The notes beneath the pieces are model-generated. The model had not been told where the DNA came from. It did not search any database and worked only from the letters and a program-made list of their open reading frames with translations. Below, piece by piece: positions 32,596-38,652 of a stretch of 38,652 nt of DNA (position 1 is the stretch's first letter; each line of letters begins with the position of its first letter). Origin of the DNA: an uncultured Bacteroidales bacterium (lineage in GTDB: Bacteria; Bacteroidota; Bacteroidia; Bacteroidales; Paludibacteraceae); NCBI GenBank assembly GCA_902785605.1, contig CACZZL010000019.1:1-38652 (forward strand), given 5' to 3'. The translations under genes were made by a program, and so were the position numbers.

Positions 32596-32686
32596 AACTG
32601 TACGAATATTTAGATTTTTTCTTTAACCACTCTGCTTTCTTCTTCTCGTATTCCGCATAGTGGTTCTCCAGATAGCCGTCCGCCAT
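32561..32686 (-). CDS. Small conserved ORF coupled to skp
   Basis: 41 residues beginning MADGYLENHYAEYEKKK and rich in Lys, Glu and Tyr. Its ATG (32684-32686) shares a base with the TAA stop of the upstream skp gene (TAATG), a typical coupling signal. It overlaps the MFS start by 35 bp in another frame. I recall similar short Tyr/Lys-rich proteins after ompH in Bacteroidales, sometimes mis-annotated as dehydrogenase; this is memory, not a search. It has no membrane segment and is probably helical. The last ~12 residues (KTSTNTSR region) are forced by the overlap. Function unknown. Confidence 0.55.
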   Translation of the reverse strand: MADGYLENHYAEYEKKKAEWLKKKSKYSYSYGTKTSTNTSR

Positions 32687-33177
32687 TATTGGATACCGAG
32701 TTCGCGTTTAACGGCCGGCATTACGTCGGTTGCGTCTGCACCGATATGTACCATGGCAGCGCTGTCGAAGATGTAGGTGTAACCCTCACGGTCACCGACG
32801 GCTTTGATGGCCTTGGTCATCTTCTCGTGCACCGGTGCCAGCAACTCCTGCTGTTTCTTCTGAATGTCCTGCTCAGCGGTCTGGTAGAAGAGTTGGATAC
32901 GCTGTTGCATCTCCTGCAACTCCTGCTGACGAATCTGCTTGATCGCGTCGGCCATGGTAGCTTCCTGCGCCATGTAGTCCTGGTATTTGCGTTGGAACTC
33001 CTCGTTCATCGATGCCAACTGGGTTTCGTACTGGTTGTTGATGGTATCCATCGTCAAACGTACTTTGTTCACTTCCGGCATCATCGCAAACAACTCTTGC
33101 GTGTTAACGTGTCCGAATTTCTGTGCGCTGATAGCCATCGGCAACATCAGCATCATAGCAATAATTACTTTTTTCAT
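32686..33177 (-). CDS. OmpH/Skp-family periplasmic chaperone
   Basis: 163 residues. The signal peptide MKKVIIAMMLMLPMAISA precedes FGHVNTQELFAMMPEV, which is the usual Skp opening. A long charged coiled coil (about 38-115) includes EMQQRIQLFYQTAEQDIQKK. The end, YIFDSAAMVHIGADATDV, is typical of Bacteroidota OmpH proteins. Skp-type trimers hold unfolded outer-membrane proteins for BamA. It is the second of two tandem copies after bamA, 55 bp after the first. Confidence 0.92.
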   Translation of the reverse strand: MKKVIIAMMLMLPMAISAQKFGHVNTQELFAMMPEVNKVRLTMDTINNQYETQLASMNEEFQRKYQDYMAQEATMADAIKQIRQQELQEMQQRIQLFYQTAEQDIQKKQQELLAPVHEKMTKAIKAVGDREGYTYIFDSAAMVHIGADATDVMPAVKRELGIQ

Positions 33178-33232
33178 TTTTATAATGTTTTAAAAATTTT
33201 TCCTTTAGCCTTTAACCTTTCGCCTTTCGCCT

Positions 33233-33751
33233 TTACTTCGCTCCCAGTTTCTGTAGCACCTGGTCGGATATGTCCAGTTTGGAGGACATGTAGATCAGCG
33301 AAGGGTCGGACGATCGGTCCTTGACGATATCGATATGCTTCTCGCTGGCCAGTTCCTGGATGGCGTTGTAGATCTCATCCTGAATCGGCTTGATGAGCGC
33401 TTCGCGTTTCTTGTACAGTTCGCCGTCCTGACCGAAGTACTTACGTTTGAGTTCCAGCACTTCCTGCTCCTTGCGTACGATCTCCGCTTCCCGTTCCCGA
33501 CGCATCGCTTCGCTGAGGAAGATCTGCTCGGTCTGGTAGTTGGTGGCCAGCACGCGTGCCTCCTGCTGCGCGGCGTCGATCTCTTTCTGCCAGCGCTTGG
33601 ACAGCATCGTCAACTGCTCATTCGCCTGCTCGTACTGCGGCAGGTTCTTGAGGATATACGCCATGTCGATATACGCTATCGATTGGTCTTTTGCAAATCC
33701 CGTGCCAAAACTCAACACGGTTGCAAATAATACTATAAAGAATCTTTTCAT
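33233..33751 (-). CDS. OmpH/Skp-family periplasmic chaperone
   Basis: 172 residues from ATG 33751 (MKRFFIVLFATVLSFGTGFA, a good signal peptide). The frame extends to 33796 but that adds residues before the signal peptide. IAYIDMAYILKNLPQYEQAN is the Skp opening, and the coiled coil contains REREAEIVRKEQEVLELKRK. The end, DRSSDPSLIYMSSKLDISDQ, is canonical for the family. It lies 63 bp after bamA; the gap is a gtcaatc heptamer repeat. It probably cooperates with BamA. Confidence 0.93.
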   Translation of the reverse strand: MKRFFIVLFATVLSFGTGFAKDQSIAYIDMAYILKNLPQYEQANEQLTMLSKRWQKEIDAAQQEARVLATNYQTEQIFLSEAMRREREAEIVRKEQEVLELKRKYFGQDGELYKKREALIKPIQDEIYNAIQELASEKHIDIVKDRSSDPSLIYMSSKLDISDQVLQKLGAK

Positions 33752-33760
33752 AATAAGCCA

Positions 33761-33815
33761 ATTTAATTCAATCGTCAATAAATCGTACCTTGTCAATCGT
33801 CAATCGTCAATTATT
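33761..33815. repeat. Heptanucleotide repeat between bamA and skp
   Basis: Runs of gtcaatc/gtcaata units with a 7-bp period, overlapping the very end of bamA. Confidence 0.7.
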
Positions 33816-36441
33816 ACAACTCCTGTCCTAAGACGAAGTGGAACTGGCTTCCGCCGTATTGTTTGGATCCGTTGATCTCGTCGAAGCCCCATCCCCAGTC
33901 GATACCGAGCAGACCGAACATCGGCAGGAAGATACGTACGCCGACACCCGCTGAACGCTTGAGGTTGAATGGGTTATAATCCTTGATGTCCGAGAAGCAG
34001 TTTCCGGCCTCGACGAATGCGAGAGCCCAGATGGTTGCGTTCTGCTCGAGCGAGATCGGGTAGCGCAGCTCCATGGTGAACTTGTTGTACAGGTAACCCA
34101 TGTTACGTCCTGTCGTCGCATCGTACGGGGTCAACGAACCCGAGGAGTATCCACGCATGGACACGTACTCGGTCGAATAACTGGTGTAAGCCGACATACC
34201 GTCACCTCCCATGTAGAACGACTCGAACGGCGATTTGGCATCTTTGTTATAGTGACCCAGGTAACCGAACTCAGCACGTGTCATGAGTACCAGTTTACTG
34301 TCTCGCGTGAGCGGTGTGAACACCTTACCCGTGAATTTCCACTTGTGGTACTCGATCATGTGGTACTTCTCCGAAGCGGTCATCTGCGAGTAGTCCTTGC
34401 CGTTGAACAGCGACCAAGGCGGGGTGATCTTGAGACCCAGCGTGAACTGGCTACCGCGGCGGGTGTAGATCGGGTTGTCGATAGACGAACGGCTGATCTG
34501 CAGGTTGAGCGACAGGTTATGACTCGTACCATCCGAGATGAGCAGGTACGGCCAATCTTTCATCATGTACATCTGATAACTCAGCTCGCCGTAGAACGTG
34601 AAGTAGTCGTCGGGCCAGCGCAGACGCTTACCGTATCCGACCGACACACCCAGCGTACGCAGGTACTTGTCCTTATCCGCCTCCGACTCGGCTAACTGCT
34701 GGTAGTAATTGCTGTTGCCGGAATAGTAGTAATAACTGGAGTAGGTGTTGTACAGGTTCTGGTAGGCCTTCTGGTAGCGGCTCGAGTAACCCGTCTGGTT
34801 CGCAAAATAGATGCTGGCGCTCAGGCTGTTCGGGCGCTTACCGCCTAACCACGGCTCGAGGAACGAGATGGACGCGGAGGTATAATAGATACCATTCGTA
34901 CGCGCGTTGATGGAGAAGGTCTGACCCTCACCCTGCGGCACGATACGGTAACTCTTCTTGTTGAACAGGTTCTGGATGGCGAAGTTGGTGAACTTGAGTC
35001 CCAGCGATCCGACCAGGCCCGTAGCACCCCAACCGAGTGAGAACTCGATCTGGTCTGAGGACTTGGTCTCCAACTGGTACGTGATATCCACTGTTCCCTC
35101 TTCGGGGTTCGGCTGGATGTCCGGAACCAGTTTCTCCTGGTCGAAGTGACCCATCTGCGCCAACTCACGGAGCGAACGCATGATGTCGGACTGCGAATAG
35201 AGCTGGCCCGGTTTGGTGTAGAGTTCACGGCGTACGACGTGCTCGTAGACACGGGTGTTACCGACGATCTTCACTTCGTTGATCGTGGCCGGCTTGCCTT
35301 CGTACATGCGCATCTCAAAATCAATGGAGTCGTTCGACACGTTCACCTCGACCGGCTCGACGTTGAAGAACAGGTAACCGCGGTCGGTGTAGAGCTTGCT
35401 CACCGCATCGTCGTCTCCCGTCAAACGGTCGTTCAGCGTCTTGAGGTTATACACATCGCCCGGCTTGACACCCAGCACAGCGTCCAGATAATCATAGGGA
35501 TAGACCGTGTTACCGACCCATTTGACCGAGCGAACGTAGTACTTGTCGCCTTCGCTGATCGTCATGTACACATCCACGCGCGTCGGGTCCTCGGGGTTCG
35601 GAACAACGCTGTCCGCTACGATATACGCATCGCGGTAGCCGTGCTCGTTGTATTTCTCGATGACCGCCTGTTTGTCCTTCTCGTACTCTTCGACAACGAA
35701 CTTCTTCGTACGGAACAGGTTGACGATATCATTGTCGTTCGTTTTCTTCATCGCCTTGTTGATCTGACGATGCGTTAACGCTTGGTTTCCTGTGATATAG
35801 ATCTTACCGACCTTCGTTTTCTCTTTCTTGTCCACCGCAATCAGCACACGCACGTACCCCGGGTGGTCCTGGTCGTTGCGCTGCAGGATATGTACCTCCG
35901 TGTTGTGGTAACCCTTCTCGGCGAAGTATTTTTTAATCACCGTCTTGGCGTGATCCTCCAGGTTGGGTGTCATCTGGCTGCCCTGACGCAGGCCGGCCTT
36001 GATCTCCACATCCTCTTTCTCACTCTTCTTCAGGCCCTCGTAACGCACCTCGCTGATACGCGGACGCTGCTCCAACGCAATCACCAGCCATATCTTGTTA
36101 CCCTCGATCTTCTTCGCACGGATCTGCACCTGCGAGAACAATCCCTGTTTCCAGAAACGCTTCACCGCCTTCGTGATCTGGTCACCCGGAACCTCGATCT
36201 TATCGCCTACCGCCAAACCGGAGAAACCGATCAGCACAAAATCCTCGTAACTGTCTGCTCCTTCCACCTCGATCCCGGCGATTTCGTACGTCTTGCGGTT
36301 CATCGTGTACTCGATGTCGGGTATCGTTTCTGCCACAGCCACACTGTCCTGCGCATACAAAGACGAAAGAGGAAAGAGGAAAGATGAAAGGATCACCATC
36401 AACCATCCTAATACATTATGTAAACTCCTTTTCCCTTTCAT
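33814..36441 (-). CDS. bamA: Outer membrane protein assembly factor BamA
   Basis: 875 residues. The signal peptide ends near YAQ (about residue 30). Five POTRA domains follow (about 45-430; for example EIAGIEVEGADSYEDFVLIG and VGKIYITGNQALTHRQINK). The Omp85 β-barrel fills the rest, with GWGATGLVGSLGLKFTNFAI and the conserved RGY motif in SMRGYSSGSLTP (loop 6). BamA inserts β-barrel proteins into the outer membrane. The signal peptide portion LSSFLFPLSS is encoded by gaaagag-type heptamers near 36365-36395. It lies 10 bp after uppS and 63 bp before skp. Confidence 0.97.
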   Translation of the reverse strand: MKGKRSLHNVLGWLMVILSSFLFPLSSLYAQDSVAVAETIPDIEYTMNRKTYEIAGIEVEGADSYEDFVLIGFSGLAVGDKIEVPGDQITKAVKRFWKQGLFSQVQIRAKKIEGNKIWLVIALEQRPRISEVRYEGLKKSEKEDVEIKAGLRQGSQMTPNLEDHAKTVIKKYFAEKGYHNTEVHILQRNDQDHPGYVRVLIAVDKKEKTKVGKIYITGNQALTHRQINKAMKKTNDNDIVNLFRTKKFVVEEYEKDKQAVIEKYNEHGYRDAYIVADSVVPNPEDPTRVDVYMTISEGDKYYVRSVKWVGNTVYPYDYLDAVLGVKPGDVYNLKTLNDRLTGDDDAVSKLYTDRGYLFFNVEPVEVNVSNDSIDFEMRMYEGKPATINEVKIVGNTRVYEHVVRRELYTKPGQLYSQSDIMRSLRELAQMGHFDQEKLVPDIQPNPEEGTVDITYQLETKSSDQIEFSLGWGATGLVGSLGLKFTNFAIQNLFNKKSYRIVPQGEGQTFSINARTNGIYYTSASISFLEPWLGGKRPNSLSASIYFANQTGYSSRYQKAYQNLYNTYSSYYYYSGNSNYYQQLAESEADKDKYLRTLGVSVGYGKRLRWPDDYFTFYGELSYQMYMMKDWPYLLISDGTSHNLSLNLQISRSSIDNPIYTRRGSQFTLGLKITPPWSLFNGKDYSQMTASEKYHMIEYHKWKFTGKVFTPLTRDSKLVLMTRAEFGYLGHYNKDAKSPFESFYMGGDGMSAYTSYSTEYVSMRGYSSGSLTPYDATTGRNMGYLYNKFTMELRYPISLEQNATIWALAFVEAGNCFSDIKDYNPFNLKRSAGVGVRIFLPMFGLLGIDWGWGFDEINGSKQYGGSQFHFVLGQEL

Positions 36442-36451
36442 TTTTCACTGT

Positions 36452-37210
36452 TCATTTTTCATCTTTCATCTGTTCACTTGTCTTCCCGAATCGTCTCTCG
36501 CGTTTCTGGTAATCTACAATCGCCTTGTAGAACTCCTCCTCCGTGAATTCCGGCCATAGACAGTCCGTGAAGTACAACTCGCTGTATGCCAGTTGCCACA
36601 GAAGGAAATTGCTGATGCGGTATTCCCCGCTCGTGCGGATCAACAGGTCCGGATCGGGCATCGTCTTGGTCGTCATCAGGCTGCTTACCAACTGCTCTGT
36701 CACATCCTCAGCACGCAGCGAACCCTCTTGCGCACGGCGCACCGCTTCCTGCATGGCGTGCGTGATCTCCCACCGGGACGAGTAACTGAGCGCAATCACC
36801 ATCGTCAGACCCGTGTTACGGCTCGTCTGCTCGATGCAACCGAGGAACTTAGCCTTCGTCGCTTCCGGCAAACGGTCAATATCACCGATCGTCTGCAGAC
36901 GTACGTTGTTGTTCATCAGGGTCGGCGTCTCTTTCACGATCGTGTCCACCAACAGACCCATTAACGCATCTACCTCCTCTTTCGGGCGGTTCCAGTTCTC
37001 CGTGGAGAACGTGTACAGCGTCAGGTACTCAATGCCCAACTTTGTCGCTGCGACCGTGATGTTATGCACTGTCTCAACGCCCTGTTTGTGACCGAACATG
37101 CGGGCCAAACCCTGCTTCTTCGCCCAACGACCGTTGCCATCCATGATGATAGCTATGTGACGCGGTAACCGCTCCTTGTCTATTTGTTCTTTATATGTCA
37201 TGTTGTTCAA
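36452..37210 (-). CDS. uppS: Isoprenyl transferase (undecaprenyl diphosphate synthase)
   Basis: 252 residues. [17 protein letters not shown] (18-34) carries the catalytic Asp and the diphosphate-binding loop. [27 protein letters not shown] (Asn to Ser in the usual NYGGR region) and [21 protein letters not shown] are diagnostic. The enzyme makes the C55 lipid carrier for peptidoglycan and other surface polymers. The start may be 37210 or the ATG at 37201. It lies 10 bp before bamA; the 40-bp gap upstream holds a REP-like hairpin. The 3' end is encoded by cattttt/tcatctt-type heptamers. Confidence 0.96.
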   Translation of the reverse strand: MNNMTYKEQIDKERLPRHIAIIMDGNGRWAKKQGLARMFGHKQGVETVHNITVAATKLGIEYLTLYTFSTENWNRPKEEVDALMGLLVDTIVKETPTLMNNNVRLQTIGDIDRLPEATKAKFLGCIEQTSRNTGLTMVIALSYSSRWEITHAMQEAVRRAQEGSLRAEDVTEQLVSSLMTTKTMPDPDLLIRTSGEYRISNFLLWQLAYSELYFTDCLWPEFTEEEFYKAIVDYQKRERRFGKTSEQMKDEK

Positions 37211-37235
37211 AACTTTCGCTTTTGTGTTTTTGCTT

Positions 37236-37250
37236 CCGGATGCTATCCGG
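37236..37250. repeat. REP-like hairpin between the barrel gene and uppS
   Basis: ccggat-gct-atccgg, immediately after the TAA stop of the upstream gene. It has the same CCGGAT/ATCCGG stem as 999-1015. No T-tract follows on the minus strand. Confidence 0.6.
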
Positions 37251-37952
37251 TTACCAATTACAAATTACGCAATTCTTCGGCGCTTGAACGAATTCAAAAA
37301 CTATGCCAATCGTTGCCATTCCCGTCAAATCGCAGTTCATCCAGTTCCAGCCGTTCAGCTGATGTTTGTTGTCCAGTGCATCGCGAGCCTCCAGATTATC
37401 AACCATATAGATGTTGTGCTGCCAAGCGATATTCAAACCGCAATGCTCCGAAAATTTCCACTTGAACCCGATTCCCAGCGGCACATAAGCCGATGCACGC
37501 ATTCCGTGCGGCTCCGGGCTGTTCGGCATCCACCACTCGCCGTTGTACATACCCACACCCAGACCGATGAAGATATACGGCGTGTACGGACGAATACGCT
37601 TGTCAAACTTGTTCCCTGTCCCAAAGCGGAAGAAATTGAACTCCGCCATCACATCCACATTCACCATTTGCGTCTGCCATTTCGTATCTAACTGTTCGCC
37701 GCGGATCGTAAAATCCTTGCCCGTGATACGCTGACCCGACACTTTCGCCTGAATCGCCCAACGCTTCGTGAACTTGTATCGGAAGTGTACACCGTACGCC
37801 TCACGGGGATGCATGAAGATATGGGGAGACGCATCTCCAACATAGTAACCGCATCCTCCTTGGAATCCTAATTCACATAAATACGGTTGCTCCTCCGCTC
37901 TTGCCATCACCGCAAAAAGCATCAATACTAATATGGTCACGCGTACGCGCAT
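37251..37952 (-). CDS. Outer-membrane β-barrel protein, DUF6089-like
   Basis: 233 residues from ATG 37952 ([19 protein letters not shown], a signal peptide). The frame extends to 38006, but the promoter at 37978-38009 excludes it. [16 protein letters not shown] is the usual opening of this Bacteroidota family, followed by alternating β strands such as [20 protein letters not shown] and [27 protein letters not shown] and the late [19 protein letters not shown] support an 8-10 strand barrel. It heads the envelope run that continues into uppS-bamA. Role unknown; an outer-membrane location is inferred. Confidence 0.8.
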   Translation of the reverse strand: MRVRVTILVLMLFAVMARAEEQPYLCELGFQGGCGYYVGDASPHIFMHPREAYGVHFRYKFTKRWAIQAKVSGQRITGKDFTIRGEQLDTKWQTQMVNVDVMAEFNFFRFGTGNKFDKRIRPYTPYIFIGLGVGMYNGEWWMPNSPEPHGMRASAYVPLGIGFKWKFSEHCGLNIAWQHNIYMVDNLEARDALDNKHQLNGWNWMNCDLTGMATIGIVFEFVQAPKNCVICNW

Positions 37953-37977
37953 AATACACACGATACAAATTATCGCG

Positions 37978-38009
37978 CAAAGATACGACTTTTTTTTGAC
38001 ATACACAAA
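37978..38009 (-). promoter_or_regulatory. Promoter of the envelope operon
   Basis: Minus strand: TTTG at 38009-38006, 20-nt spacer, TATCTTTG at 37985-37978. The leader to ATG 37952 is about 20 nt. No other promoter is obvious until pnp, so it may drive the whole run to the coiled-coil gene. Confidence 0.85.
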
Positions 38010-38077
38010 TTTATTTGCGAATTTTAACCAAAACAGCCATTTTTGAACCTCTTTTCTGCATTTTTATGTCCTTTGTC

Positions 38078-38150
38078 CATTGTACATCGTCCCTTTGTAC
38101 ATGCGCGTACATTGTACATCGTCCCTTTATACATGAGCGTACATGCGCGC
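38078..38150. repeat. 32-bp tandem repeats
   Basis: Unit 1 at 38078-38109 (cattgtacatcgtcccttt...) and unit 2 at 38110-38141 differ at two positions. A partial third unit follows (catgcgcgcac). The unit contains the near-palindrome gtacatgcgcgtac. The rest of 38010-38330 shows no gene: it is AT-rich with a short hairpin-like cattttttagtgcatttttttgc region near 38300-38323. Confidence 0.75.
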
Positions 38151-38330
38151 ACACACGCGTTCCTTATAATTATATTATAGAAAAGGCGCAAGAACATTAT
38201 TTTTCCGCTTTGCGACATATATCTTGTGGTATGCCCCTAAAGGACTCAAAAAAAAGTAAAAATTTTCCATACTGATTTTCAAGCAGTTACAAAGAAAATG
38301 CATTTTTTAGTGCATTTTTTTGCAAAAATA

Positions 38331-38362
38331 TTTGGTCAGTTCAAAAATTTGTATTACCTTTG
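38331..38362 (+). promoter_or_regulatory. Promoter of the rRNA operon
   Basis: TTTG at 38331-38334, 20-nt spacer, TACCTTTG at 38355-38362. The predicted start is near 38369, giving a leader of about 220 nt before 16S rRNA. The A-rich stretch upstream (38305-38330) could act as an UP element. Confidence 0.85.
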
Positions 38363-38368
38363 CACTCG

Positions 38369-38588
38369 CTTTTGAGAAACAAGTGTGTTTCGATTTTCTA
38401 CCGGAGGCCCGGACATTAAAATTCAGATTCTCGAATGAGGACCTAATTTTTTTGCGCCAAACTGAAGGAAAGACGGAAGCAATTGAAAGATTGATACAAT
38501 TAGTGTAGTACAAGAACTGAAATAGGTTCCCTAAAATTTCTACACTTGATAAATCGATTATTCTGAGCTATCTTATAATTTCTTTTTA
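38369..38588 (+). other. rRNA operon leader region
   Basis: About 220 nt between the predicted start and 16S rRNA. It includes an open frame (to 38508) that I treat as chance. Near 38560-38590 lies an AT-rich stretch before gaagagtttgatcc. I cannot pick out a boxA-like antitermination site with confidence. Confidence 0.55.
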
Positions 38589-38652
38589 CAACGAAGAGTT
38601 TGATCCTGGCTCAGGATGAACGCTAGCGACAGGCCTAACACATGCAAGTCGA
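38589..38652 (+). rRNA. rrs: 16S ribosomal RNA, 5' end (runs off the right edge)
   Basis: gaagagtttgatcctggctc is the universal 5' sequence of bacterial 16S rRNA. It continues gatgaacgctagcgacagg and aacacatgcaagtcga, a form typical of Bacteroidota. Only about 64 bases are present. The exact 5' end is set within a few bases. Confidence 0.97.

Noticed and set aside
38078-38150. Possible CRISPR array
   Set aside because: The units are directly adjacent with no spacers, and no cas gene is present.
38024-38218. Cys/Thr-rich minus-strand ORF
   Set aside because: It is a translation of the 32-bp tandem repeats, with no protein features.
38320-38508. 62-codon ORF across the rrn promoter and leader
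   Set aside because: It starts upstream of the predicted transcription start and spans the promoter, so it is most likely chance.
1-38588. tRNA genes and metabolite riboswitches
   Set aside because: I looked for tRNA-like GTTCRANNC ends and known riboswitch cores, including upstream of the PnuC-like gene, and saw none I could support.

Overview
This window comes from a Bacteroidota chromosome, most likely order Bacteroidales. I see four supports. A bacterial 16S rRNA gene begins at the right edge. At least nine promoters have the Bacteroidota form: a TTG-type -33 box, exactly 20 nt, then a TAnnTTTG -7 box. A 3,390-residue surface protein ends in a type IX-secretion-like tail. The clusters rpsF-rpsR-rplI and uppS-bamA-skp-skp are typical of the phylum. 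Species cannot be named from this sequence alone.

Layout. (1) 1-4900 is an accessory island, all on the minus strand: small unknown or phage-like genes (one frameshifted), an HNH endonuclease, an unknown protein, a DUF262-HNH nuclease overlapping an EcoRI-type adenine methyltransferase by ATGA, and a small membrane-anchored protein. (2) 4900-6600 is a dense repeat island around a REP-associated tyrosine transposase (RAYT). It holds 64-bp inverted repeats that carry inward promoters, a 102-bp hairpin repeat present twice, a 57-bp coding-tail repeat present twice, and two tiny plus-strand transcription units. (3) 6582-18519 is a surface-protein module: a small secreted protein with a sorting-like tail, a giant adhesin-like protein, and a membrane-embedded AraC-type regulator. 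Three direct repeats in the intergenic region are candidate operators. (4) 18615-21898 is housekeeping: an RluA-type pseudouridine synthase, a PnuC-like transporter, L31, and the S6-S18-L9 operon. (5) 22185-26663 is tamB, the only long plus-strand protein gene, divergent from rpsF and convergent with pnp. (6) 26752-38009 is pnp, then a long minus-strand envelope run transcribed from 37978: DUF6089-like barrel, uppS, bamA, two skp/ompH genes, a translationally coupled small ORF, an MFS transporter, murF and a coiled-coil membrane protein. (7) 38010-38652 holds 32-bp tandem repeats, the rrn promoter and leader, and the start of 16S rRNA.

How the parts fit. The envelope run links isoprenoid carrier synthesis (UppS), outer-membrane protein insertion and chaperoning (BamA, Skp) and peptidoglycan precursor synthesis (MurF). 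TamB on the opposite strand also serves outer-membrane biogenesis. The regulator-giant protein-small protein module looks like a self-contained, regulated surface system. The methyltransferase/DUF262-HNH pair looks like a restriction-modification type defence unit.

The most unusual parts are the RAYT island, with its fused DprA/SLOG-like C-terminal domain and tiny transcription units, the candidate operator array before the giant gene, and the heptanucleotide minirepeats found both between genes and inside several reading frames.
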